The position numbers and the translations under genes were made by a program. Below, piece after piece: positions 1-7,937 of a DNA stretch of 64,000 bases (the first letter of the stretch is position 1; each line of letters opens with the position of its first letter). Below the pieces are notes generated by a model. It was not told the DNA's origin. It saw nothing but the letters and a program-made list of their open reading frames with translations, and made no database searches. Source of the DNA: Flavobacterium sp. KACC 22763 (GTDB taxonomy: Bacteria > Bacteroidota > Bacteroidia > Flavobacteriales > Flavobacteriaceae); the NCBI RefSeq assembly GCF_028736155.1, contig NZ_CP117879.1, positions 4,960,001 through 5,024,000 of the forward strand, written 5' to 3'.

Positions 1-1855
1 CATAAATAGAAGCGCCATTTTTGGTTACTTTTTTGCGGCTTGTAAAATCAAAATAAGGATTTGTAATAGTGCTTTCTTGAATAGTATATTTTTCTTGAGT
101 ATCTATTTTCTGGTCTGTCGATAAGTTGATTTCGTATTTTTCGTTATCAAAATTATGCCAGAATGAAAGATCGCTATGCAAAAAGTCGCGAGCAGAATTT
201 TTAACTACATTTCTATCAAAATACATTAAAAAACGATTCTTCTCAGGATCTGTAAAATAAGGATTTTCGATTGAAGTGTTATACTGAATTGTAAACTCAT
301 TCAGCTTTTTATCATCGCTCACAATCTCAATTGAAGCATCTTTAAAAATAGTTCTGATATCTGTTCCGTTTCGATCACTAGAATAATTTAAAGCATAGAA
401 TAAGAAATTATTCCAGCTGTCAACTATTTCTCTTTTATTCGTGTTTTTAAAATACTTACGCATATAATTGGCACGATTTCCTTTGTAAGTCGAAACCAAT
501 TTTAACTGACCTATATTATTTTCAGCACTGAAATCTGCTTTTTCAGCTATACCATAATAAGGAAACTTATACGGTTCTTTAATCGCTAATTCCTGATTTG
601 GTTTTACTTCCAAATAATGCATAAAGTAGATATAACCACGGTTTTCAATTAGCCCAAATTCATCTCTAGAAGTAGCATCAACAAAATACGTTTCGCCTTT
701 GTAATTGATTTTTACAATAACGTGATTAAAAGTCAATAAAGATGGAAGATAATATTTAATATAATGATCCGAATTAAAGTTTACCAATACTACAGAAGAA
801 TCAACATTAATATAATCCAAAACGACTTTCAGTAAAACCGATTTTGCCTTACAGTCACCCTGTTTATTTTCATAAGTTACTGATGGTTCTTGCGGCTTGT
901 GGCCGTTCATTTCGTCAGCATTAAAAACGTAATACACATGACTTTGTACATAATCAATTGCAAACTGTAACTTTTCGTCTTGATCTGCAATAGCATCTAG
1001 TTTTTCAACAAGGTTTGGAGCAAATTCTTTTAGAGAAGCTTTACTGTATATTTCTTCGTAAAGTGGAGAAATATAATTAGATAAATCAATCCAATTGCGA
1101 TCTGTAGCAAAATCAATAAAAGGAGCAATTTCTCTATTAACGTCAAAAGAGTTAATATAATCTTCTTTTTCAATAACAAAACGCTCTGCTTTTTTCAGGT
1201 AATTAATTTCGGGTTCTATAACATTTCCCTCTTCATCTCTGAAAAATGTTTTTTTGTAAGCGATTGTTTCTTTTCTATCATTGATAAATGAAAACTTATA
1301 TTTTCCGTAAGCCCAATAAGAACTTGGTGTTACGTACACATATTTAAGAAATTCCTTTCTCATAAAATCGCGATCTGTAAAAACCTTTGTGCGAGAATCT
1401 TCAGTAATCAAAATATCATAAAGACGTAAATCTTTAATTGTTATGTTTACTTTTTTGTTACTGCTCAAAATACCGCCTTCGCTTTGATTTTCACTATCCA
1501 AAACTTTAATTTTGGTATCTGCAATTTTATCGATCAAAACACCATCTCTCAAGACACTTATTCTGTGTATAACATAAGTCTCGTTTTCTTCTACAACAAC
1601 ATCTCTTGCCGAAGCGCTTTCTAGATTTGATGGTTCGTTAAGCGTATAAGCAACGCAAGCATATTCGCTGTTTTCGGTATCGCTTGTGTAGTAAACTTTA
1701 TCTAAAAAGTAACAGAAATCTCGACCTTCTTCAACTTGTTTGTTGGAGAAATCCGATTCTTTTATATAATCAATAAGTTGATCGTCGTTAATTGTAGGTG
1801 CCCAGTTTTCTGGTTTTTGAATTTTGTAGCTTTCTGATTCAATGATGTTTTCCAT
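1..1855 (-). CDS. DUF3857/transglutaminase-like protein (C-terminus beyond window)
   Basis: The reading frame is open from an ATG at 1855 to the window edge (618 codons), so the C-terminus lies outside. An in-frame stop a few codons upstream of the ATG supports this start. The N-terminal half looks like a DUF3857 beta-sandwich and the second half is a transglutaminase-like fold. A full candidate triad is present: Cys335 in GDCKAKS, His378 in FNHVIV, Asp393 in FVDATS. No signal peptide is seen at this start. Bacteroidota carry many such proteins, mostly of unknown substrate. Function beyond a papain-like fold is inference. Confidence 0.8.
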   Translation of the reverse strand, partial: MENIIESESYKIQKPENWAPTINDDQLIDYIKESDFSNKQVEEGRDFCYFLDKVYYTSDTENSEYACVAYTLNEPSNLESASARDVVVEENETYVIHRISVLRDGVLIDKIADTKIKVLDSENQSEGGILSSNKKVNITIKDLRLYDILITEDSRTKVFTDRDFMRKEFLKYVYVTPSSYWAYGKYKFSFINDRKETIAYKKTFFRDEEGNVIEPEINYLKKAERFVIEKEDYINSFDVNREIAPFIDFATDRNWIDLSNYISPLYEEIYSKASLKEFAPNLVEKLDAIADQDEKLQFAIDYVQSHVYYVFNADEMNGHKPQEPSVTYENKQGDCKAKSVLLKVVLDYINVDSSVVLVNFNSDHYIKYYLPSLLTFNHVIVKINYKGETYFVDATSRDEFGLIENRGYIYFMHYLEVKPNQELAIKEPYKFPYYGIAEKADFSAENNIGQLKLVSTYKGNRANYMRKYFKNTNKREIVDSWNNFLFYALNYSSDRNGTDIRTIFKDASIEIVSDDKKLNEFTIQYNTSIENPYFTDPEKNRFLMYFDRNVVKNSARDFLHSDLSFWHNFDNEKYEINLSTDQKIDTQEKYTIQESTITNPYFDFTSRKKVTKNGASIY

Positions 1856-1950
1856 GTACTTTTCTATAGGAGTATATTCTTACTTTTAAAACAGCTAAAA
1901 TAACTAATAAATGACCATTTTCTTTCATTTTATTGTAAAATTTATAATAA

Positions 1951-1974
1951 AAAAAAACCTCACTAAAAGTGAGG
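1951..1974 (-). terminator. Intrinsic terminator of the small ORF at 2005-2262
   Basis: CCTCAC / GTGAGG stem with a 5-nt loop, followed on the minus strand by a run of about ten T. It lies 31 bp after the stop of the 85-aa ORF. Confidence 0.8.
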
Positions 1975-2004
1975 CTACATTATAAATTATAAACAGGGGC
2001 AGGG

Positions 2005-2262
2005 TTATTTTATAACAGTATTTACAAAATCCATAGCGCCAATTCCTTTATAAGAAGCGTACAAGGCTTTATCGAATGCTTCTTGTTTTGCTTTCTTGTT
2101 TTTTGCGTCAGTTTCAACAATCATTTCATTGAAAATTCTTTCTTGTTCTTCACTATATTTCAAAGAAGCTTCTAAGAGATAGGTTTTAGAAACAAAACCA
2201 AAAGAATTTAGAATTTTACTTCTAATCTTTTGATTAAAATTTTTTAAAGTATTGGTATTCAT
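2005..2262 (-). CDS. Small hypothetical protein, 85 aa
   Basis: I do not recognise a family. The product is a charged, helical, soluble-looking protein rich in Lys, Glu and Ala, with no signal peptide, membrane segment or cysteine pair. It starts at ATG (2262) and is followed by a strong intrinsic terminator. That, and the absence of a competing frame, are the main reasons to call it a gene. It stands alone between the edge gene and a divergently transcribed regulator. The N-terminus (FNQKIRSKILNSFGF) could form an amphipathic helix. Confidence 0.6.
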   Translation of the reverse strand: MNTNTLKNFNQKIRSKILNSFGFVSKTYLLEASLKYSEEQERIFNEMIVETDAKNKKAKQEAFDKALYASYKGIGAMDFVNTVIK

Positions 2263-2544
2263 GGTTTTCTACATTTAAATTTCTACACTCACTTTGAAGA
2301 TAAATGGTAGCTTTGTATTATTGTTCTTTTTTTAGATTTCAATTTTAACAATTAAAATCATTAATGTGTTATTATGACGCAATGTACTTATTTTTTTTAA
2401 ATTTGATTTTAAATTTTCGTTAAAATTGTAGTTTGAACACTTCTGTTTTGATTGAAAATCATCTCTTTAGAAAATTACGTAAGTTTTATAAAAATGAAGT
2501 AAATTGCAGAGTTATTAAAAGAAAGAATTTTATAAAGATTTTTG

Positions 2545-3300
2545 ATGTTAAAAGACATTATAGATAATAACGAAAATTACCAGCCTGGACTTTCTATAGA
2601 TTGTGTCATTTTTGGTTTTCATGATAATCAATTAAAAGTTTTATTGATTAAAGTGGAACGTGCCAATAAATGGTCTTTACCCGGCGGATTTATCCCAGTA
2701 GATCAGGATATAGATACGGCTGCAATCACAGTATTGAATAGCAGAACTGGTGTTGACGGTGTTTTTTTAAGACAATTTGCAACCTTCGGAAAAGTAGATC
2801 GTAACAAACAGCATTTTGATAAAAAAACGCTGGAATATCTGAAAATTGAAGAAGCAAAAGGAAAATGGCTTATGCGCCGTTTTGTTACGATTGGATATTA
2901 TGCTTTGGTAGATTTTTCGAAAATTCTTCCAAATCCAGCAAATAGACATGAGATAGTAGAATGGATTGATCACAAAGAAGTTCCTGAGCTTATTTTGGAT
3001 CATCGAGAAATTCTGGATAAAGCTCTAGATACTTTAAGAATAGAATTGAATTTAATGCCAATAGGTTACAATTTATTGCCAGAGAAATTTACCATTCCAG
3101 AACTGCAAAAATTGTATGAAACGATTTTGGATAAAAAACTCGACCGTCGAAATTTTTTACGTAAAATCACCAATATTGGAATTCTAAATAAGCTTGACGA
3201 AAAGAAAAGCAATGTAGCGCACAAAGCTCCAAACTTATATTCTTTTGATAAAGAAAAATACGATGAGGTTCTTAAAAACGGACTGAATCAAGGCTGGTAA
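2545..3300 (+). CDS. NrtR-family Nudix-related transcriptional regulator
   Basis: The N-terminal ~150 residues form a Nudix fold (SIDCVIFGF...LLIKVERANKWSLPGGF). The catalytic Nudix box is degenerate: the expected RE..EE residues after GGFIPV are replaced by ITVLNSRTG. The C-terminal ~80 residues resemble the NrtR winged helix (FTIPELQKLYETIL, then RRNFLRKI). Family members use the dead Nudix domain as an effector sensor for NAD-linked or sugar metabolites (NrtR, AraR). The frame opens at a TTG one codon earlier; ATG at 2545 is preferred. An MmcQ/YjbR gene follows 30 bp downstream. The regulon is not evident here. Confidence 0.85.
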   Translation: MLKDIIDNNENYQPGLSIDCVIFGFHDNQLKVLLIKVERANKWSLPGGFIPVDQDIDTAAITVLNSRTGVDGVFLRQFATFGKVDRNKQHFDKKTLEYLKIEEAKGKWLMRRFVTIGYYALVDFSKILPNPANRHEIVEWIDHKEVPELILDHREILDKALDTLRIELNLMPIGYNLLPEKFTIPELQKLYETILDKKLDRRNFLRKITNIGILNKLDEKKSNVAHKAPNLYSFDKEKYDEVLKNGLNQGW

Positions 3301-3330
3301 AAAGTAAACTTTAATCTTAAAAATGATATT

Positions 3331-3651
3331 ATGGTTTCAATTGAAGAATTCAGAAAATTAGCATTGTCATTTCCAGATGCGACTGAAGAACCTCATTTTG
3401 AGAAAACTTCTTTTAGAATCAAAAAGAAAATTTTTGCCACCTTCGATGAAAAAAATAATCATGCCGTTTTAAAGTTAAACGAAATTGACCAATCGGTTTT
3501 TTGCTCATCAAGCGAAAAGATTTTCTATCCAATTCCAAATAAATGGGGAAAACAAGGCTGGACAATTGTCGAACTTTCAAGAGTAAGACCCGAAATGTTT
3601 GAAGATGCTTTGATACTATCTTACGAAACTGTGGCTTCACAAAAGAAATAG
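3331..3651 (+). CDS. MmcQ/YjbR family protein
   Basis: A 106-aa protein with the family pattern: N-terminal helix SIEEFRKLALSFP, then EEPHFEKTSFRI, KKIFATFDE, and the C-terminal WTIVELSRV...ALILSYETV. The family has a CyaY-like fold and is called a putative DNA-binding protein, but its biochemical role is not established. The ATG lies 30 bp after the NrtR-like regulator, so co-transcription is likely. It converges on the alkB-like gene with a gap of only 5 bp and no recognisable terminator. Confidence 0.85.
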   Translation: MVSIEEFRKLALSFPDATEEPHFEKTSFRIKKKIFATFDEKNNHAVLKLNEIDQSVFCSSSEKIFYPIPNKWGKQGWTIVELSRVRPEMFEDALILSYETVASQKK

Positions 3652-3656
3652 AATTG

Positions 3657-4265
3657 CTATCTCACAATTGTTCTAAAAGTCAAATTAACCCTTGGTTTTT
3701 GCGTAGTTTTTGTTGGAGGAAGCCTATGAAGCCAATGTGTTTGCGTTTCATCTTTCATGACCAATAAACTTCCATGTTCCAAAATCAGAGAAACGGTTTC
3801 TTTAGACTCTTTATGTTTGAAAGCAAACTTACGTTCTGCTCCAAAACTTACTGAGCCAATTGCTCCATTTTTCTTTAAATCTTTTTCGGCATCACTGTGC
3901 CAAGCCATTCCTTCTTCACCAGTATGATATAAATTGAGCAGGCAAGAATTGAAAGTCTCTCCTGTTTTTTCTTCGATAATTTTCTTTAATTCTAAAAGTT
4001 CAGGTGTCCAAGGCAAAGCTTTTTTGGTCGTATTGGAATAGGTGTATTCAAATTCCTGATTGCCGTACCAAGCAACTTTTCGTTTGGTTAAAATTAATTT
4101 CCCGAAGATTACAGCTTCATCATTTTTCCATTCAATTGTATTTAATAAAATATCACGGTAGGAATCGGCGTCTGTCCTCGAAAATAATCTTCCGTAATAA
4201 TTCACCGTTCCATCTTTTGGAAGCAGATTGGTTGTTTCGTCTGTTTGAGGATTAAATAAGTCCAT
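3657..4265 (-). CDS. alkB: AlkB-like 2-oxoglutarate/Fe(II) dioxygenase
   Basis: Predicted oxidative demethylase of alkylated nucleic-acid bases (1-methyladenine, 3-methylcytosine type lesions). The Fe(II) ligands are visible: H123 and D125 in WHSDAE, and H180 in THWLHRLP. The 2OG-binding arginines lie in PRVNLTFR near the C-terminus. The THW.H and RVNLTFR signatures resemble the ALKBH2/ALKBH3 branch more than E. coli AlkB. Length 202 aa is normal. Its ATG lies inside the end of the upstream Ada-like gene (14-bp overlap), so the two are translationally coupled. Function is inferred from family and context. Confidence 0.9.
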   Translation of the reverse strand: MDLFNPQTDETTNLLPKDGTVNYYGRLFSRTDADSYRDILLNTIEWKNDEAVIFGKLILTKRKVAWYGNQEFEYTYSNTTKKALPWTPELLELKKIIEEKTGETFNSCLLNLYHTGEEGMAWHSDAEKDLKKNGAIGSVSFGAERKFAFKHKESKETVSLILEHGSLLVMKDETQTHWLHRLPPTKTTQKPRVNLTFRTIVR

Positions 4266-4497
4266 TTTTCCATTTTAGATATTCCGATTTCATACAATGT
4301 CCGCAAGGTCTGAAACCATTTTGTTTGGCATCTATTTCAGAGGAAAAGAAGACACGATTTTCTCTTTTCATTCTTTTTCCCGAAGAACATTTGAGCGTTC
4401 CGTAGATTTTTAATTTTTGATTGCCACCGAAACAAATTTCGCCTTTTTTAATTTTATTTCGAAGGTCTGAATCGGTTATTTTACTATGCTCAATCAT
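4252..4497 (-). CDS. Stand-alone Ada-type metal-binding domain protein
   Basis: An 81-aa protein equivalent to the N-terminal zinc domain of Ada, which in E. coli accepts a methyl group from DNA phosphotriesters. Visible landmarks are YGTLKC (C37), RENRVFF and GFRPCGHC (C65, C68). E. coli Ada binds zinc with four cysteines; the position of the second one is Lys41 here, and Cys22 is the only spare cysteine. Whether it still binds zinc or takes methyl groups is therefore uncertain. It overlaps alkB by 14 bp and sits in the alkylation-repair cluster, separate from the AraC-methyltransferase gene at 5471-6313. Confidence 0.8.
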   Translation of the reverse strand: MIEHSKITDSDLRNKIKKGEICFGGNQKLKIYGTLKCSSGKRMKRENRVFFSSEIDAKQNGFRPCGHCMKSEYLKWKNGLI

Positions 4498-4521
4498 AAT
4501 TAAATTGTTAAATATTAATTT

Positions 4522-4622
4522 CTCACAAAGTCGCAGAATCGCAAAGTTTAGGATTTATTAACCTTAAAAAATAAGTCAGCTAAGTCTTAAAATATCTCTT
4601 TGCGACTTCGCGACTTTGCGAG
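4522..4622. repeat. Word-type intergenic inverted repeat (CGCAAAGTCGC words)
   Basis: The arms at 4522-4546 and 4598-4622 are about 22/25 complementary and are built from iterated words such as TCGCAAAG and AGTCGC. The second arm ends a few bases from the stop of the 2OG oxygenase gene (4629). It probably forms a long hairpin at the mRNA end. Confidence 0.6.
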
Positions 4623-4628
4623 CAAAAA

Positions 4629-5342
4629 TCAAGAAAGGGCATCATGAAAAATAATTCCCAACGTATATCTTTCGCCAGATTGAACTTCGCTTACGCCATG
4701 TTTCATGTTTACGCGATAATAGCCTTTTGAACCTTTTACAGGTCTAAAATTGGTTGTAAAAACTAAAATATCTCCTTTTTTGGGTTTCAAAACAATAGCT
4801 TTCGATTGTGCTCTTGGAGTTTGTTGAGTCAAAACAAATTCGCCACCAGTAAAATCTTCGTCAGGTTCGTTTAGAAAAAGCACAATTTGAATAGGAAAAT
4901 AAACATCACCATATAAATCCTGATGCAAAGTATTAAAACCGCTTTTGCCGTATTTTAGAATTAAAACTGTCGCTTTGAGCTGATTATTGTCATGACATTG
5001 TTTTAGCAAATCTTCATGTTTCGCTGGGAATATTGTGTCTATATTTAAAGCTTTCATCCATGCATTTGCGATTGGAGCTAATTTCGGATAGATTGCAGAT
5101 CGAATATTCTGAATTAGATCTGGAAGTGGGTAATTGAAATATTTGTATTCTCCTAAACCAAATCGATAACGTTCCATTACAACTGTTTTTCGATATATGG
5201 ATGGATTGTCATAATCGAATTTTAAGTCTTCGCATTGTTCATTATTAAGGACTTTTGGGATAATTGCGAATCCATTTTCGTGCATAGATTCGGTGATGCT
5301 TTCCCAATTTTGAGAAGCAATTTTTGATTGTATATTTTGCAT
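4629..5342 (-). CDS. 2OG-Fe(II) oxygenase of the alkylation-repair cluster
   Basis: A 237-aa cupin-fold dioxygenase distinct from AlkB. The expected ligands are H140 and D142 in LHQDLYGD and H215 in MKHGV; R225 in GERYTLG is the likely 2OG-carboxylate contact. The N-terminus (WESITESMHENGFAIIPKVL) matches prolyl-hydroxylase-like oxygenases. The gene lies between the Ada zinc-domain gene and the AraC-methyltransferase gene on the same strand, so a role linked to methylation damage is plausible. That role is inferred from the neighbourhood; the substrate cannot be read from the sequence. Confidence 0.85.
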   Translation of the reverse strand: MQNIQSKIASQNWESITESMHENGFAIIPKVLNNEQCEDLKFDYDNPSIYRKTVVMERYRFGLGEYKYFNYPLPDLIQNIRSAIYPKLAPIANAWMKALNIDTIFPAKHEDLLKQCHDNNQLKATVLILKYGKSGFNTLHQDLYGDVYFPIQIVLFLNEPDEDFTGGEFVLTQQTPRAQSKAIVLKPKKGDILVFTTNFRPVKGSKGYYRVNMKHGVSEVQSGERYTLGIIFHDALS

Positions 5343-5368
5343 AGTAATTTAGATAAAGATTTTTTTTC

Positions 5369-5463
5369 GCCACGAATTCACGAATTATTTGTAAAATCTA
5401 TGCGAATAGAATTAGTTTAATTCGTGAATTGCTTCGCCTGTTCGCTATCGCTCGAGTCGTGGC
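5369..5463. repeat. Intergenic inverted repeat (GCCACGAATTCACGAATT type)
   Basis: GCCACGAATTCACGAATTA at 5369-5387 is mirrored by TAATTCGTGAATT at 5418-5430 and TCGTGGC at 5457-5463. It fills the gap after the AraC-methyltransferase stop. It looks like a dispersed repeat element rather than a coding remnant. Confidence 0.55.
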
Positions 5464-5470
5464 AGAAAAA

Positions 5471-6313
5471 CTATGGATTTACATGAGAACCTTCCCAACC
5501 AATAATAGCAGTTTTTCTGGTGTTTCCCCACATATAACCGCCAAAGGTTCCAGAAGACTGAATTACACGATGGCAAGGAATTAAGAACGCAACAGGATTG
5601 CTTCCAATTGCAGTTCCAACAGCTCTAGATGCATTTGGTTTTTGAATTTGGTGTGCAATCGAACCATAAGTAGAAAGCTGTCCCATCGGAATTTTTAATA
5701 AAGCTTCCCAAACTTTCAGTTGAAAATCGGTTCCTTTTAAATGCAGTTTAATTTCTGATAATTTGCTCCAATCATTTTGGAAAATAAATAAAGCATTTTG
5801 TTGAGATAAATCCAGCTTTTTAGAAAATTGAGCATTCGGGAATTTATCTTTCAAGGCAATAAATCCCGTGATTTCATCTTCGGCGAAAGCCATAAAACAA
5901 ACACCTTTTGAAGTCGATGCAACGATAATGTTTCCAAATGGGCTTTCAGCAAAACTGTAGTTTATTTCAAGATTTTTTCCTCCGTTTTTATATTCTGCAG
6001 GAGTCATTCCTTCGATATTTACAAATAAATCATGAAGACGGCTTGTTCCTGATAATCCTGTTTCAAAAGCAGTTTCAGAAACGGTCGCCTGATTTTCTTT
6101 GAGTAATTTTTTGGCATGCTCGATGCTTGTATATTGTAAAAACTTCTTCGGACTCGTTCCTGCCCATTCGCTAAAAAGCCTCTGAAAGTGAAACGGACTT
6201 AAATGCACTTTTTCTGCAACCTCATCAAGATTGGGCTGATCTTTAAAATTTGCTTTGATATAATCGATTGCTTCTGCAATGCGGTTATAATTAATGGTTT
6301 CTTGTGTGTTCAT
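5471..6313 (-). CDS. AraC-type regulator fused to O6-methylguanine-DNA methyltransferase (Ada-like, no zinc domain)
   Basis: Residues ~10-108 are an AraC DNA-binding domain with two helix-turn-helix motifs (LDEVAEKVHLSPFHFQRLF and VSETAFETGLSGTSRLHDLF). Residues ~118-275 are the methyltransferase, with acceptor Cys247 in IPCHRVI and the supporting SRAVGTAIGSNP. E. coli Ada carries these two parts plus an N-terminal zinc domain that senses methyl phosphotriesters. That domain is missing here and a similar one is encoded separately at 4252-4497. The protein probably repairs O6-methylguanine and regulates the cluster. How it senses damage without the zinc domain is open. Confidence 0.9.
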   Translation of the reverse strand: MNTQETINYNRIAEAIDYIKANFKDQPNLDEVAEKVHLSPFHFQRLFSEWAGTSPKKFLQYTSIEHAKKLLKENQATVSETAFETGLSGTSRLHDLFVNIEGMTPAEYKNGGKNLEINYSFAESPFGNIIVASTSKGVCFMAFAEDEITGFIALKDKFPNAQFSKKLDLSQQNALFIFQNDWSKLSEIKLHLKGTDFQLKVWEALLKIPMGQLSTYGSIAHQIQKPNASRAVGTAIGSNPVAFLIPCHRVIQSSGTFGGYMWGNTRKTAIIGWEGSHVNP

Positions 6314-6382
6314 TTTTCTTCCATTTTATAAGGCAAAGATCGATTGGTTTTGGCAGGTAAAAAATCCGAAACTTGCTTTGTT

Positions 6383-6445
6383 TTTTGTTTCAAGTTTCAG
6401 GTTTCAAGATCCAGCTTAACTTGAAACCTGAAACTTGAAACAAAA
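6383..6445. repeat. Perfect 26-bp-arm inverted repeat (TTTCAAG words)
   Basis: The arms at 6383-6408 and 6420-6445 are exactly complementary over 26 bp with an 11-nt loop. Each arm iterates GTTTCAAGTTTCAGG-like words. It lies 2 bp beyond the stop of the acetyltransferase gene. There is no U-tract on the minus strand, so it may protect the mRNA end rather than be a classical terminator. Confidence 0.85.
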
Positions 6446-6447
6446 TT

Positions 6448-6909
6448 TTACAATTCTTTTTCCATCTTAAAATTAATCAATTCCGCGCCTAAGCGAATAT
6501 TTTTCTGCTTGGCTTTTACAACAAATCCTTTCTTTTCAAAAAATGGTTTTGCAGTAATACTAATATCTGAAGTTATGATTTTGGAATGATGTTTTCTAGC
6601 TTCAGTTTCTAATTCGTTTAGAATTTTGTCTGCAATTCCTTGTCGCTGAAAATTTTTATGTATGTAGAAGAAATCAATGTAATCTCCATCTTTTAAGGTT
6701 CCAAAACCTGCAATTTTGTTTTCGATAATGGCTAATAAAACAAATTGTTTTTCGATAACTTCAATCCACCGTTCTTTATTTTTGACACCAGAAATCCAAG
6801 CTTCTCTTTGAGCTGCATTATAATCGTTTTTGCAAACGGATTGAATGGTTTCTACATACAATTTTTGCATTTCGGGAAGGTCTGAGATTGTAGCTTTGCG
6901 GAGGTTCAT
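6448..6909 (-). CDS. GNAT family N-acetyltransferase
   Basis: A 153-aa acetyl-CoA-dependent acetyltransferase of unknown substrate. The GNAT core is visible: LRKATISDLPEMQKLY at the N-terminus, the strand AGFGTLKDGDYIDFFYIHKNFQRQGIADKIL containing the R/Q-x-x-G-x-A acetyl-CoA loop (QRQGIA), and FFEKKGFVV near the C-terminus. ATG at 6909. It follows the Fic gene by 27 bp on the same strand and may be co-transcribed with it. The perfect inverted repeat after its stop probably ends this unit. Confidence 0.85.
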   Translation of the reverse strand: MNLRKATISDLPEMQKLYVETIQSVCKNDYNAAQREAWISGVKNKERWIEVIEKQFVLLAIIENKIAGFGTLKDGDYIDFFYIHKNFQRQGIADKILNELETEARKHHSKIITSDISITAKPFFEKKGFVVKAKQKNIRLGAELINFKMEKEL

Positions 6910-6936
6910 GATTGCGAATGTCCTGTTTAAAGAAAA

Positions 6937-7896
6937 CTAAGATTTAATTAAGGTATATTTGGCAGTGCTTTGATTTCCTGTAATTTCGAAAAATTTTAGT
7001 TCTAACCCTTTTTTTAAATCACGGCTTGCAGTAGCTGCTGAGATATCTTTGAAGACATGCATGTAATCTTTTCTAGTAAATTCTTTGATTCCTAGAGAAT
7101 AAAAATACTCTAATCGGTCAATGTCTTTTATTGTTCTATTATCATAATTAAGTAGATTTTCTAGTGACTTATTTATTACATCTAGCATGTACTCAATAAA
7201 ATAAGTTGATTTACCGCTACTGTCACTCATGGCTAAAGATTTGTAATAACTATCTTGAGTTTTACTGATCAATGTTTCAAAAGGTAAAAATTCAAAAACA
7301 GGATACTCTTCCATCAGAATAACAGTTTGCCATAATCTTCCCATTCTTCCATTTCCATCTAAAAAAGGATGAATAAATTCCATTTCATAATGGAAGACAC
7401 AGCTTTTTATCAAAGTTAGTTCGTCTTTATTTTTCAAATACTCAAATAAATCATTCATTAAAAATGGAACACTCTCATAAGGAGGAGCTATGTGTGCAAC
7501 TTTATTTCCTTTTACAATTCCAACTCCCTGTTTTCGATATTTTCCAGCATCAAGAATTAGATCTTTCATCAATAACTGATGAGCGTTTAGAAAGCTTTTG
7601 GAAGAAGTCGATTTATATTTTTCTAAATCATCATAAACTTTAATAGCATTTAAAACTTCTAACACATCTTTTTGAGGACCAATTACTCTTTTGTTCTCGA
7701 TTAATGCAGTTATTTGTTCTTCTGTTAAAGTATTTCCTTCAATTTGTAATGAAGAGTGTATTGTTTTAATTCTATTTTGCTTTCTTAATTTTGGAGATTG
7801 TTTGTCAAGATATGCAGCGTTTAGTGCTCCGATTTTTTCAGAAATAGAAGTTATCAATTTTAATATTATGGGTGTAATGTCATAAGGAGGCTTCAT
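6937..7896 (-). CDS. Fic family protein (predicted AMP-transferase) with winged-helix tail
   Basis: Fic enzymes move AMP, or another nucleotide part, onto a target protein side chain. The catalytic motif HPFLDGNGR lies at residues 176-184. The inhibitory-helix motif SLQIEG (S49 to E53) lies N-terminal, as in class II Fic proteins, so activity should be autoinhibited. The last ~60 residues (FTRKDYMHVFKDISAATASRDLKKG) look like a winged helix-turn-helix. The frame runs on to a TTG at 7920, but those eight codons are made of a perfect palindrome. ATG at 7896 (MKPPYDITP) fits the family better. No antitoxin gene is adjacent. Confidence 0.9.
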   Translation of the reverse strand: MKPPYDITPIILKLITSISEKIGALNAAYLDKQSPKLRKQNRIKTIHSSLQIEGNTLTEEQITALIENKRVIGPQKDVLEVLNAIKVYDDLEKYKSTSSKSFLNAHQLLMKDLILDAGKYRKQGVGIVKGNKVAHIAPPYESVPFLMNDLFEYLKNKDELTLIKSCVFHYEMEFIHPFLDGNGRMGRLWQTVILMEEYPVFEFLPFETLISKTQDSYYKSLAMSDSSGKSTYFIEYMLDVINKSLENLLNYDNRTIKDIDRLEYFYSLGIKEFTRKDYMHVFKDISAATASRDLKKGLELKFFEITGNQSTAKYTLIKS

Positions 7897-7918
7897 GATA
7901 GTATCATTTGATACTATC
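7897..7918 (-). promoter_or_regulatory. Perfect 22-bp palindrome abutting the fic start codon (putative operator)
   Basis: GATAGTATCA, 2-bp centre, TGATACTATC: 10-bp perfect arms ending directly at the ATG of fic. As DNA it looks like an operator, possibly for the Fic winged helix (autoregulation). As RNA it could hide the start codon. Confidence 0.55.
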
Positions 7919-7937
7919 AAAAATAATATTTTTTGAT

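Noticed and set aside
7918..7920. TTG as start of fic
   Set aside because: The extra codons are just the palindrome; the family start is MKPPYD at 7896.
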